Positions 34,781 to 45,508 of a stretch of DNA of 64,000 bases are shown here, piece by piece; within the stretch, counting starts at the first letter, position 1, and the number at the start of each line of letters is the position of its first letter. A model generated the notes under the pieces. That model was not told the origin of the DNA. It ran no database searches and was given only the letters and a program-made list of their open reading frames with translations. This DNA comes from Chimonanthus salicifolius. Its lineage: Eukaryota > Streptophyta > Magnoliopsida > Laurales > Calycanthaceae. Both the position numbers and the translations under genes were made by a program. The stretch covers positions 90,833,383 to 90,897,382 of the forward strand of contig CM023532.1 of assembly GCA_013350335.1 (NCBI GenBank). Reading direction: 5' to 3'.

Positions 34781-35410
34781 ATTTGGTTTCTTCTTTCGAT
34801 GATTTCAGCATACCCAACTTCATCAATGAAACTGAAAACAGTCAGGACATGAAAGTAGAATCGCTCGAGTACAATGTTGGGGTGACTCCAACCTTTGTAA
34901 CTGAATAAGAACATAATGGAGGGGGTCAGGATAGTGCAAACATTCCTGAAGTATCTCCTGAACTACGAAACCTAGTACAAGCGGTAGTCACTTCCGTTCT
35001 ATAGCAATTCTTGAGTGGAAATGGGGACACAAACCCCAATGAAACACAGAACCGAAAAGGTCGGGGTGGGGGAAATACTTTTTGCCCTCAGAAAAGATTC
35101 AAACCCTACTTTTGGAGATCTTCAGCCTCTACTGGTTCCACTGGAAGTTCCTGTCTCCAGTGTGGTCAACAGGGTCATTTCAAAAGAGAGTGTCCACAGA
35201 ATGGTAGATCTCCTCATTCCTATTTCTGACGTGGTCAGTAGGGCCATTTCAGGAGAGAGTGTCCACAGAGCGAAAGATCTCCTTACTTCAGGGGTTCTCT
35301 CCGTCGTTCAGCTCAATTAGCTCAGTCACAAAGATCTGGACGACTAAATACTTCAACTTCTTTCCCAAAGACAGTGGATCATTCGGTAATTCAAGGGTCT
35401 TCCACGGAAG
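34781..35410 (+). pseudogene. B gag remnant with duplicated zinc knuckle
   Basis: The recognisable start is PELRNLVQAVVTSVL near 34957, followed by a stop and then GNGDTNPN. The capsid core is missing (compare 45730-46300 of element A). A 73-codon open stretch (35011-35229) holds the CCHC knuckle CLQCGQQGHFKREC (35152-35193). A 69-bp in-frame tandem copy follows (35230-35270) that keeps GHFRREC but lacks the first two cysteines and has stops. The frame then reaches DHSVIQG near 35380, where the protease would begin, and stops resembling pol. Confidence 0.82.
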
Positions 35411-36904
35411 GATAGGCTAAGGAGTGGTAGGAAAAGTCGGGGGAAGGGAATATTTTGTAAGGGTTGTGGGTAAGTTTTAAAGGGTTTTGTTTTTAACCCT
35501 ACCAACTCTTATATTGTGATGGAAGTTTGAATAAATCTCAATAAAGTTATGCAATTTAAGAGTTTATGAGGATTTTGGCACTAAGAAGTGTGTGGTCACT
35601 TGAGTTTATTAAGTTGTGGCATGAGTGCATATCTCACGTGATAGTGATGAGATAAGTATATAGATTCTATGAGTATGGCTTAGAGTAACTATGTGACTAT
35701 GGTAACCTCAATACGAAATACGGAGACTTCGTCCCGTAGTGTGTTGAGGAGTGGATCCCTCGCAGGCTACGCGCTGGAGGACGCTCTCACAGTTATTTTA
35801 TCCACTTGACGTGCATTGATGCGTAGAGCTAGGTACTATTTTACCCCGTGGGGGTGGTCCTAGCTTTGTTAGACGTGGACCGACCGCCTTAGAGCTTGAC
35901 TGAATCACCCTTGGGGTGAAGGGATGCAGGGCGAGGTAAACATGATCACGTTGGACGTGGTCTTCCACTTAGTAAGTCATGGGCCCTAAGTCTTGCTAAG
36001 GGGTCAGGATATATTATGATAGATATTTAAGCTACAGTCACATGGTGACTCATTCGAGTGTTGTTACTATGGATAGAATATCTCATGGTAGATGATGTGC
36101 ATAGGATTAATTATGCCCATGAATGGATTATACCCATAGGAGTGTTATATTATGGATGGTTATTAATCATGGATAGATGACACTCACTGATAAATTGATA
36201 CCAGGGATGGATGTGTCTAATCGTGGATGATGATTCCCATGGTAGGCTTGGATTAATGTTAGGAATCGGTACCATGCTAGACATGTCGGAACTATGATGG
36301 ACCTGTTGTTCTCATGATGACATATAGAATAAGGATTGGGACATGTTTCGATTTACATTCCACGGTATAAGAAAAAAGTTAGTCGTATTATGATTTGTAT
36401 CACAGGGAAGTTAGTATGGAAATATACTCGCTATCATAGAAGTTTTGAATAAAAGGGTTAGTCACATAGTGACTTATGTGAAAAAGAGCATATGCTTATT
36501 TCTAGAGATGTACTAAGGGAAAAGTTAAGAGTCTAGTGAAACTCGAATGGGAAGCTATGGGCGACTGCCGAGTTAGACTGGCCAGCTGACTCTGTACTTA
36601 GCCAATGGAGTTCTAGGAGAGTGAAGCTAGAAACCTAATTAAAATGTAATGAGGAAAAGCTTTGAGCATAGGCTCGTATTGGCAGGCTACCTCACACAAA
36701 GAGTAAACAAATGAACGTATTGAGCAAGTACGTGTGGAAAATATTTTGGTAGCAGGTAAAGTGAAACAGAGCATATTGATTTACATAGGAAATGTAAATG
36801 GGTTCACGAGGAAAAGAGATAACATGAAATAGAGTAAATTTTACGAGAATGGAACTCATAGGTTGATATGAGTGACTTTGAGGTAATTGAGTGGTACTTG
36901 ACAA
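35411..36904 (+). other. Non-coding segment replacing most of pol in element B
   Basis: About 1.5 kb between the end of gag and the integrase remnant shows no protease, RT or RNase H similarity in any frame that I can read. It has a two-tier stem-loop at 35827-35865 (AGCTAGG/CCTAGCT outside, ACCCC/GGGGT inside) and loose ATGGATR/CATGGTAG repeats. It could be an acquired foreign fragment, part of an older LTR, or a LARD-like non-coding interior. Origin unknown. Confidence 0.65.
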
Positions 36905-37321
36905 GAGTTAACAGGAACAACGGATAGATTCGAAAATGGAGGAGATATGGGAGTTAAGAACGGAACGGGGTCTTGTATTCCAAGGAAGGATACATGTACC
37001 TATGCCAAGGTCACCAAAGGGCAACGATGCAATATGGGTCGTGGTAGACCGACTGACCAAGTCTGCACATTTTATTCCCATTAAGATGACAAATTCATCT
37101 GAGGTTTTGGGTCGGCGGTATATCAGGGACATCATCAGATTGCATGGTGTACCTCGGACTATTGTGTCCGACAGAGATGGTCGATTTACCGGTAGAGTAT
37201 GGCAGAGTATGCAGGCGGCCATGGAAAAAGACTTATTGACTGAGTACAGCATTCCATCCACAGACTGATGGATAGTCTGAGAGGACAATACAAACATTGG
37301 AGGATATGCTGAGAGCATGTA
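36905..37321 (+). pseudogene. B pol remnant: integrase fragment
   Basis: It resumes at the segment equivalent to 48590 in element A, then jumps from FQGRIHVPM to PRSPKGNDAIW, so the HHCC finger and the first part of the core are deleted. It keeps VVVDRLTKSAHFIPIK, SDRDGRF near 37170 and the SERTIQTLEDML-like region in shifted frame near 37280. A family-3 solo LTR interrupts it at the codons for LRACM. Confidence 0.88.
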
Positions 37322-38412
37322 TGTAACACCCCAGTTTCTCAATGAAGTGGAAAATTATGAAAATGCCCCTGAGTTGTTAAATTAATTATTTTGTGATGTT
37401 AAGTAAGGAAATAGTGGGGCCCATTGCTCAAATTAAAATCATATGAGCACATTATGAATGTTAAGTTTGATTGGATGGGTAATTTTCATCATTTGGGTCA
37501 AAAATGGCTAAATGAGTCAAAGGGCCCAAATGGACCCATCGGGTCTTACTGGATTATTTGACAGTTTTGTGAATTTAAATTAAATGGGGTTAAGCCTATT
37601 TGATGGGAAATCAAGTGGAGAAGAAATGGGTAGTGATCCATATGTGAAAACCATTTACAAATGACCAAAATACCATAATTGGGTCATGGAGTCAAAATTG
37701 GGTCAAGGAGCTAAAAGTGGACCCAACAGGTCGAGTTGACTATGGTTGACCGTGTGGACCCTCAAGGGAGCTAAAACACGAGTCAAATCAGTTGAGTGGG
37801 ACTGAAGTGAGTTGGAATTAAATCAAGTAGTGAGTCAACACATGTGCATTAAATGAAATGCATTAAGTATGTGAGTTGGGTGAGTTGAGCTGGAAATCTA
37901 AATAGCCTTGAGTTCAAGTGAGTCAAAAGGGAAATCGAAGAGGCTGTAAACTCAGTGAGCTAAGTGGGAATTGGAAGAGGTTGGCTCAGCTTTAACCACC
38001 AAAACAAGTCCCACGCGTTGGGGACTTGTTTGGGGTGATTTCCATGATCAATGGTAAATGAAATGCATGGGTTTGAGATGAGTTGCATGGAAAGCTGAAT
38101 GGCTGCATGGATAGGTGCCAAGGGGTGCCTTGGATAGCACCCAAGACCCATTGTTTTATGCAAAAATTGATGAGGAAGTGGAGGGATTTTGGGGGCTGAA
38201 ATACAAAAGCAAACAACACTCATGTTTGGCCGATTTTTATCATTGTGAAAGCCTTACAATCCCATCTCTTTCTCCCTCTCAAGAACACCATCATTTGGCC
38301 GAATTGGATTTGGTGATTTCACCATTGGTTCAAGCAAATAATCAGCAAAGGAAGGGAGGCTAAGAAAGAAAGGAAGCAAGGATCAAAAGGCAAGACAAGA
38401 GCTTGGAATTTG

Positions 38413-40663
38413 GTAAGTGTTTCATGGAATTTTGGATTAATAAAGTGGGGTATGTATTGGGCCATGGTCATGGCCGAATACACCAATGTTTAACCTTGAT
38501 TATGGAGGATTTAAAATGGTAAAATAACCATTGGGTTCGGCCACCATGGAGGGCTGAACCCCATGTAAAAGATTGCTTGGTTTTCATGTTTTGAAACATG
38601 AAAACCATGGATTTTATGGACTGTTTTTGGGTTTTGATTTAAGATTTAAATGCACGTTTTAGAATGGGTTAAAAATATGGATATGAATGACATAGGGACT
38701 GAAGGTATTATGGGTATAAAACAGCGGCTTAAAACTGATAAGTTGGACCATTGGGTTCGGCCACTTTGCATGGCCGAACCCCATGGAAACAAATGGTTGA
38801 TTTTGATGGTTTTTGGAAATTAAAACCATATAAAAGTGGGACTGATATTAGATGTTAGTACTAGTTTTAAAATCATGTTTTAAGAAGGTTAAAACATGGA
38901 GTTGGATGGTTGATTCAGACCTAGGATAAATGATTGAATATTTCAAAACCAAAGGTCATAGTGTTCGGCCAATGAGCATGGCAGAACCCTATGAAATTGG
39001 GTTGGTTTTTAGATGATTTTTAAAGGGTTAAACTCGGTGATAATACACTGGTTATTACATGATTATTGGAGGTTTAAAAAAAAAATAACCATTGGGTTCT
39101 GCCACCATGGAGGGCTGAACCCCATGTGAAAGATTATTGGTTTGCATGTTGTGAAACATGGAAACCATGGACTTTTATGGACCGTTTTGGATGGATTTAA
39201 TTAGAGGGTTCTAAGAGGTATAAAGGCAGCAATATGATACTGATATTGCATGATTTAAATAACACCTAATACATGTTTGAAGGATCAATTCATGGACATA
39301 GGGCTCGGCCAACTTGAATGGCCGAACCCCATGAAAGAGATTGATGATTGTTATGAATTTAAAGAGTTAGAAACCATGCAATATCATGGGGTTTCTATGG
39401 GATTTTAAATAGAATTATGGTTGCTGTTTTTATGGCTAAGATGCATGATAAATGATGAAAGATCATGAGGAGAATTGGATTCAAAGAACCATGAGGTTCG
39501 GCCATGTGAGTGGCCGAACCCCATGGGTTACTTTATGGTTTTTATTTGGTTTACATAGGGTTATGCTTACTGATTGGGTTGTATGATTTTGATTCAAGAA
39601 TCATGTAAGTATCTATGTACTTAATATCAGTAAATAACCAAGCATGTTGATGGACTTTATGCTGATTCATAATGAATGGGTTAAATAGCCTAAGCTTATG
39701 AGTAGTAGTTGGTAATGGTTCTATGTTGATTTAAAAGATTTAAAATACCCTAATGGAGAACCATGTGGTAATGGATAAAGGAACCATTGGGTTCGGCCAA
39801 ATGTATGGCCGAACTCCATGGAGTAAGTTTGGTGGATTAAAGATTGGACAGACCAATGGCAAATCTGTGAATACAAGTCAAATGAAGGGATTGATCAAAG
39901 GACTTATGAGAGGGATCAAATCTAAAGTGGGTAAGGTTCGGCCATGGGTTTGGCCGAACCCCACAAGATGTTCTTTTGGGTTTTATATGAGAATGGACAT
40001 TTAAATGCTAGTATTGATTTACTGTTACATGATAAGGTAACGGAACGTGAACGACTGCGAGCGGTGACCGGATAAAGCCTAAGAAAGAACGGACGCTGAA
40101 GTGATTCTTCAGTAGGTTTCCTACCTACTTGTAACCACAGTTTTACCCAGTTTTCTTATGAGACTCTTGTTTTATTTTATGTGTTTCAAATGATATATTA
40201 TGCATTAACAAATGGCATACAGGCATTGGCATCTCATGCATAGACATGGGATTATGAATGAGGTTCTACAGAGTTGCAATTTATGGGTTACGTCTTGCCT
40301 CCGTGGTGCAAGTCACGCCAGGAGGAGTAACATGATGATCATAGTCACATTGGTCTCCTTAGGCGATGAGAGTCCCGCCAGGAGGACTAATACGTGATAT
40401 GAATCAGTCAATGATGAAGAGATAAAGGTGTGTTGTAATTTACCTTGTCGGTGCAAGGCACGTCAAGTGATGGCTATGAATGTACATGATGGGGGATGCT
40501 CATTGCATGTGCATACATCATAGCATTGTTTTACCTGTTTTTGATGATCATGTAATATGATATATATGCATGTTTTATATGCTAACATGTGGTAGCCCTG
40601 ATTCGGGAACCTACTGGGTGCGTTGATCTAACGCCCTAATTCTATCCTCAGAGGAGATTGCAG
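38413..40663 (+). other. Candidate intron in solo LTR D
   Basis: This is the best motif pair of the set. The donor is TTTG|GTAAGTG. At the other end are branch-point-like CTAAC (40628-40632), pyrimidine-rich CCCTAATTCTATCCT, CAG at 40649-40651 and a second TTGCAG|G at 40661-40663. All nine GGTTCGGCCAT-type hairpins of this LTR fall inside. No transcript evidence is available from the sequence. Confidence 0.45.
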
Positions 40664-40925
40664 GTACAAGTAAAGGGAAAAAGAAGGTCGATGACCGGGA
40701 GGGGAGCCAAGCCTAAGCGCTTGAATGATGGATTGGATTACTTTATATTACTGTCATTTGAATACTTTTGTTGGACATGTAATATTTCATTACTTGCTAT
40801 GGTTTGATTAGGTTAATAACCTTTGGATCGTTGATTTATCTTAATTAATGGTTGAGACTATTACTTGTTATCTAGTCTTTCTATTCCGCAATTAACCTAG
40901 GTTATTCCGCATGTTGATGTTAGTT

Positions 40926-41010
40926 CCATGTGTGATTCATAATCATGGTCTATTCCATGTACACATGGGTGGCCAGTTAAGGTTCAAACTTGGGTAGTCT
41001 GAACTTAACT
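40926..41010 (+). repeat. Conserved U5 double-hairpin module (D copy)
   Basis: Hairpin 1: CCATGTGTG (40926-40934) with TACACATGG (40960-40968), a pairing set that differs from families 1 and 2 but stays paired (one G-U). Hairpin 2: AGTTAAGGTTCA (40975-40986) with TGAACTTAACT (41000-41010), longer than in family 1, with one bulged G. Confidence 0.85.
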
Positions 41011-41106
41011 CCCGTCGTGACGCCGCCCGCTCTCTTTCGATGTTTTATTATTATTTAAAAAAAAAAAAATTAGACTCTAAATTCTCAGAAAGGGCGGGGC
41101 GTTACA

Positions 41107-41258
41107 ATGTATGCTAGATTTCAAAGGTAGTATGGGATCGACATGGCATTGAGGAAACCATATGGGAATTCGAGTCGGAAATGAGTACAGCTCATCTTGA
41201 GCTAATTATGTAAATATTTGAAACCCTACTTCACTCGATTTTCGGGATGAAAATTTTA
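41107..41258 (+). pseudogene. B pol remnant: chromodomain end
   Basis: After the ATGTA duplication the frame reads MLDFKGS, then jumps directly to WDRHGIEET near 41140 and WEFESEMSTAHLEL near 41170, ending at a stop near 41211. This is the last part of the chromodomain-like tail. The rest of the integrase C-terminus is deleted. Confidence 0.85.
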
Positions 41259-41268
41259 AAAAGAGAGT
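41259..41268 (+). other. Polypurine tract of element B
   Basis: AAAAAGAGAG followed by TTGTAT and the start of the 3' LTR. It matches the R element tract in sequence and position. Confidence 0.8.
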
Positions 41269-41273
41269 TGTAT

Positions 41274-41315
41274 TGTAACACCCCGGATTTTCAAGTTATA
41301 AATATTTACGGAAAT
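41274..41315 (+). repeat. B 3' LTR segment 1
   Basis: It starts with TGTAACACCCCGGATTTTC and stops at the GAAAT target of element A. The sequence continues without a gap at 53826. Confidence 0.88.
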
Positions 41316-41959
41316 TGTAATAGCCCGGAATTTTTAAATCAATATAAATGTGGATATTATTTATTTTAATGATGGAAATTGGGAAAATTGATGGAATAGA
41401 TGGTAAATGGATCAAAGTTTGGACAAAGGCCCAAGTATGGCCCAATGGACCATGGATTGGATTTAATTTATCTTAATGGTCAATGATAGTCAAATTGGGC
41501 CAAGGATAGTCAAATTGGGCCCAATACCCATTTGGGACTCAATGGGTCAAAATAATACAAACTCTAAGCTAAATGGATAGGAGAGAACTTAATTGGGCCA
41601 TGGGCCTAATGGTGATCCAATAAGGGAAGTGGATTGAATTGAATTTCAATCACCTAAGTTAGTATTAATTAGACCTAAGAAACATGGCCAAATGGGACCC
41701 ACCTCCACCACACTAAGTGAGGTGGCGTGTGGACCCAGAGATTGGTGGGGCCGGCCACCATGGTTGAATTGGTCAACCATGGGTGTATGTATGAAGGCAA
41801 TTTAAGTAAATGCAATTAAGTGAAATTGGGAATTAATTAACTTAACCTAATGACCCAATTAAGTAATTAATTAAGCTAAGTTAAAATGGTGGTCAAAAGG
41901 TGGTCAAATGGGAGACCAAGCCACCTTATCTCTAACACCAAGAAAAAAACGTTGGGCAT

Positions 41960-41985
41960 GGTGGTGGTTTGTCCCAACCACCACC
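41960..41985. repeat. 10-bp inverted repeat next to TATA box
   Basis: GGTGGTGGTT (41960-41969) and AACCACCACC (41976-41985) with a 6-base spacer end eight bases before TATAAAAT. The arms are kept in the 3' LTR (near 50676-50702, one arm with a single change) and in both family-1 solo LTRs. Confidence 0.8.
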
Positions 41986-41993
41986 ATAAAGCA

Positions 41994-42001
41994 TATAAAA
42001 T
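41994..42001 (+). promoter_or_regulatory. TATA-box-like TATAAAAT, A 5' LTR
   Basis: TATAAAATATC about 680 bases into the LTR, directly after the inverted repeat. Pyrimidine-rich and purine-rich leader sequence follows. The 3' LTR has the same site at 50712-50719. Confidence 0.55.
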
Positions 42002-42408
42002 ATCTTATGGGTGGCTGGGAGAGTTAATGTTAAAGTGTAGTTTAAGTAACCAAAGAGATAAGATAAGTTTGTATCTTATTCTTTTCATTTCACCCTCATC
42101 TCATTCTCTCCATCTCATTCACTCTCTCATGGCCGTCCCACACTAAGAAGGGAGAAGAAGAAGAAGAGCTAAGGGAGAGGAAGGAAAGCACAAGAGTTGG
42201 CCCACCACCTCAAGGTAAAAACCTTGAGACACCTTTCTCATCTCCATTCTTCCCTTCTCACTCTCAATCTAACCTTACCTTGGCCGAACCCAAGGCTTGA
42301 GGTTTTCACCATGGATCAAGCATCTTAGCCGATCAAACAAGGATAGGAAGAAGAAAGGAGGCCAAGGAGTCCGACGGGAGCGAAGAAAGTCGGAGGAGAC
42401 GACGGATT

Positions 42409-44565
42409 GTAAGTATTTTCTAAAACAAGAGATTTGGACTTTCTTAGGGTTTAAGAGGCTATGAAATCCATTTCTTGGATTTGGAGGTGACCAAATCATG
42501 GCCTTGGATCTCAAATCTATCAAATGGAAGGATGAAAATGGGGAAAACCCTAAATGAGTAAATTAGGGTTAAGAAGAAAAAAATAAAAGGATTAAGGGTG
42601 TTATGTAATTAAATGGATTAAGCACGGAATTATGTAATTGGAAGAAAATTATGGGCCATAGGGTTCGGCCATGGCCATGGTGGGTGATTTGGTGATTGGT
42701 TATGTGATTGATTAATTGTTAGGGTTTTGTAAAGAATGAAAGCTATGGAGGGTGAATTATGATTACTAGGGTTTTAATGTTTGAAGGGGGTAATTTTTAA
42801 AGGCATTGTAAATGAAGAATGCATGGGAAGTATGAATGATGTTAAGGACCTTAAAAATGGTAAATGGGAGTGGATCATGAACCATGGGTTCGGCCATGGT
42901 GTATGGCCGAACCTTATGGTGATCAAATGGTGGATTTAATGGTTATGTATTATGGAAAAATAAATGGGGAATGTTGGTGGTGTTGATGGATCAATGTGAA
43001 CTTAATGTTGATAGTTGGGATGGAAATGTGATTAAGGAATGATGAATCAAATGTATGGTCTAGGTTCTCTCAATGGAAGGACTTATGATGAATCTAATAT
43101 GTAACCAAAGACCAAGGAAAATGGGGATTTGGTTAAGAAGGGGTTGATTTTTATTGAACCCAATGGTAGATCATTTTGGCCTAAGACTAATGTGTAGGTA
43201 TATGTTTAAATGAATGGACTTTAGGTTAAATTAAATGGCTGATGTAAGTGGTCTTGTGATATGGGTGATGGGTCAATTATGGACCCAAGAATGTGGCTAA
43301 GAATGATGATTTAATTGTAAGTCATTTTTATGGGCTAAGGAAGGATGTATGTTGCGATTAATTAATGGGGATTAGATTAATTAAATGGCTAATTTTAATG
43401 GTCATGTGACATGGTTCAATGGGTCATTAAGGGACCTAAGTTAGGGATCCAAGTTTATGATCAATTATGAACTTAGTTAGGCAAGGGTGAATGAGTGATT
43501 AACCATGGAGAAGGGGTAGTGGCAAAACCGTAATTAATGGCCAAGTTCAAGAACTCCATGGGAGAGGACCAGGGATTTAGGGGCACTAAGTAATAAGTTT
43601 ATGTACGGTTAAATAAAGCCTAGGAGGTTGATTTTAGACTCATGTAATTAAAATATGTAATGGATTAAATGGGACCCACAAAACCTAAATAGTGACCGAC
43701 TTTTCATATGGACTTGGAAATGATTAATGGGCTTAGAAATAGTTAAAATATGGACAGATTGTGTGTATGTAATAAGGTATTGGATATCGCGAGCGGTACG
43801 CGTGTCGGTAGCCGGATTATCAGACGAAAACGAAAAAGAACGTGAGTCGGTATTTGGTAGGATTCCTACCTTTTTGTAAGCCGTGGATGGTGTAATGGTT
43901 TGTTTGAATTATTTTGGGAATTTTATGGTTTATTATATGATGAATTTTAAGATCATGTTTTATATATCTTATATGGCATAATGCAAGATTATGAATTATA
44001 TGCCAAGTTATGAATTCTATATTATGACTATGGATTATACATATTACATAGCATAATGCATTACATCTCATGCGTGGCATGGGCGGGAAACTAAAGGAAC
44101 CGGAGTCCATGTTCCATCGGGGCGACCGAGAATAGGCATGGGGATAGCCTAATAGGCTATAACTGGAGTCCATGCTTAGTCGGGGCAACCGAAAACAGGC
44201 ATGGGGATAGCCTAATAGGTTATAACCGGAGTCCATGCTCCGTCGGATCGACCGAGAACAGGCATGGGGACACCTTGACGAGGCCTTGCCGTCAAGGGGG
44301 ATATTTTATGATTGGATATATCTTGACGAGGTTTTTCCATCAAGGAGGATATGACATCATGATGGTGGGGATGATGGGTGGGATTTAATAACACAGGCAC
44401 CCATGGCATGGCATTCACTTTATAGTTTCATTATATGATTGTCTACCAGTTTTCACGATATTATTATCTGTATGCTTGTTATCACTAATCCATGTGCTAG
44501 CCCTACTCGGAGTCCTATTGGGCGCGTGGTCTAACGCCCTACTTCTACCCTAGCTGATGACGCAG
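42409..44565 (+). other. Candidate intron in A 5' LTR
   Basis: Donor-like GATT|GTAAGTATTT at 42409; CTAAC at 44531-44535; CCCTACTTCTACCCT; GACGCAG|G at 44563-44565. In the 3' LTR the donor GT is AT (51259-51260), which would stop use of that copy if the intron is real. Confidence 0.4.
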
Positions 44566-44849
44566 GAAATGCCGGAGCAGAAGGACGAGACGGGAGCCAA
44601 GCTTAGGAGCTTGGGGAGGCGGACTATTTAGTTTATTTAAGTTTATTTTAGGAAATGTATTTGAGTAGCCTAGTTTGTTGGAAATGTAATACTTTAGACT
44701 TATTGCTATGTTTTGGATTTTATTGTAGACATGATGTTATGGTGTTTTAGTAATTAAATGATGAAATCTTCCCTGCTATCTAGAAAAAAATTGGTAGGAT
44801 AGTATCTATTATCATTCCACATTTAATGTATTATTCCTCGAGCTTACTT

Positions 44850-44895
44850 CTACGGGTGAACCATTTTCCGTGGACTCCGTTCCACGCACCCGTAG
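44850..44895 (+). repeat. Conserved U5 hairpin 1 (A copy)
   Basis: CTACGGGTG (44850-44858) pairs with CACCCGTAG (44887-44895). Against the family-1 solo LTRs (CTACGTGTG/CACACGTAG), T-A has become G-C with both arms changed together. Confidence 0.85.
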
Positions 44896-45035
44896 GGTTG
44901 GCCAGTTAAGGGCCGGGCTTTAGAAGCTCGGACTTAACTCGCGTCGTGACGTCCGCGGCCTTTGTCACTTCTTAATTCAAAAAAAAAAAAAAAATTAGAC
45001 TCTGATTTTCAGTGAAAAGGGGCAGGCGTTACAGT

Positions 45036-45048
45036 TGGCATCAGAGCG
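45036..45048 (+). other. Primer binding site of element A
   Basis: TGGCATCAGAGCG, two bases after the 5' LTR. It has one mismatch to the initiator methionine tRNA site (TGGTATCAGAGC). Confidence 0.88.
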
Positions 45049-45421
45049 AAATCGGAAGAATGAATCTCTCAAAGTATGATTAAGATGGTTTCACGTCTCA
45101 CTGAAGGATAAGAATCCCAACTGACCGACTCTTCGGAGTCCGCTGCACGGGGGCCGAGTTAATGTACTTCGATTGACTCAGACTGAAGCATTCAATCTGA
45201 GAGCAACATTTGACGAAAAGGAATGATAGCAAGGGAAGAATGGAATTATCAAACGTAGCGAAATAGGAAAATCTCCCCGATTTTCCCGAATTAAAAAGGA
45301 ACATTTGATATTTGGGAAGTTTTCCCTCAAACCAAGTGTGCTTATTTGGTAATTTTCCCCAAAATGAGAAACAATACTTAGGAAGTCTTTCCCCCAAAAC
45401 AAAGTATGTTTACTTAGCATT

Positions 45422-45459
45422 CCCCCCCCCCCCCCCCCCCTCCCCCCCCCCCCCCCCCC
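45422..45459 (+). repeat. Poly-C tract in gag leader
   Basis: Thirty-eight bases that are all C except one T at 45441, about 50 bases upstream of the gag start. On the other strand this is a long G tract able to form quadruplexes. The length may be unreliable in assembly. Confidence 0.9.
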
Positions 45460-45508
45460 AATTTGAAAAGGAACTAAGTCAATAAATGTTTTTCAATGAC
45501 TTAGGAAA

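Larger units (their letters stand above)
37322..41106 (+). mobile_element. Solo LTR, family 3 ('D'), TSD ATGTA
   Basis: It begins TGTAACACCCCAGTTTCTC and ends AGGGCGGGGCGTTACA. ATGTA flanks it at 37317-37321 and 41107-41111, and joining the flanks restores the integrase reading MLDFKG. Length is 3,785 bp. It holds donor-like TTG|GTAAGTG (38413), nine GGTTCGGCCAT-type hairpins between about 38456 and 39965, tandem stem-loops (40290-40460), an acceptor-like site (40649-40663) and U5 hairpins (40926-41010). It has no coding content. Confidence 0.93.
41316..45033 (+). repeat. 5' LTR of element A (family 1)
   Basis: It begins TGTAATAGCCCGGAATTTTT and ends GGGGCAGGCGTTACA, 3,718 bp. It has U3 inverted repeats including GGTGGTGGTT/AACCACCACC (41960-41985) beside a TATA box, donor-like GATT|GTAAGTA (42409), one collapsed hairpin (42661) and one intact hairpin (about 42888), cassettes near 44100-44345, an acceptor-like site ending at 44565, and the U5 hairpin 44850-44895. 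Confidence 0.95.

Noticed and set aside
35411..36904. A captured host gene fragment in element B
   Set aside because: I saw no exon-like frame or recognisable protein in any frame, so there is no positive evidence for gene capture.
36908..37342. A 144-codon minus-strand frame
   Set aside because: It is the antisense shadow of the integrase remnant of element B.
45036..45048. A tRNA gene at the primer binding sites
   Set aside because: Only the short complement of the tRNA 3' end is present; no cloverleaf follows.
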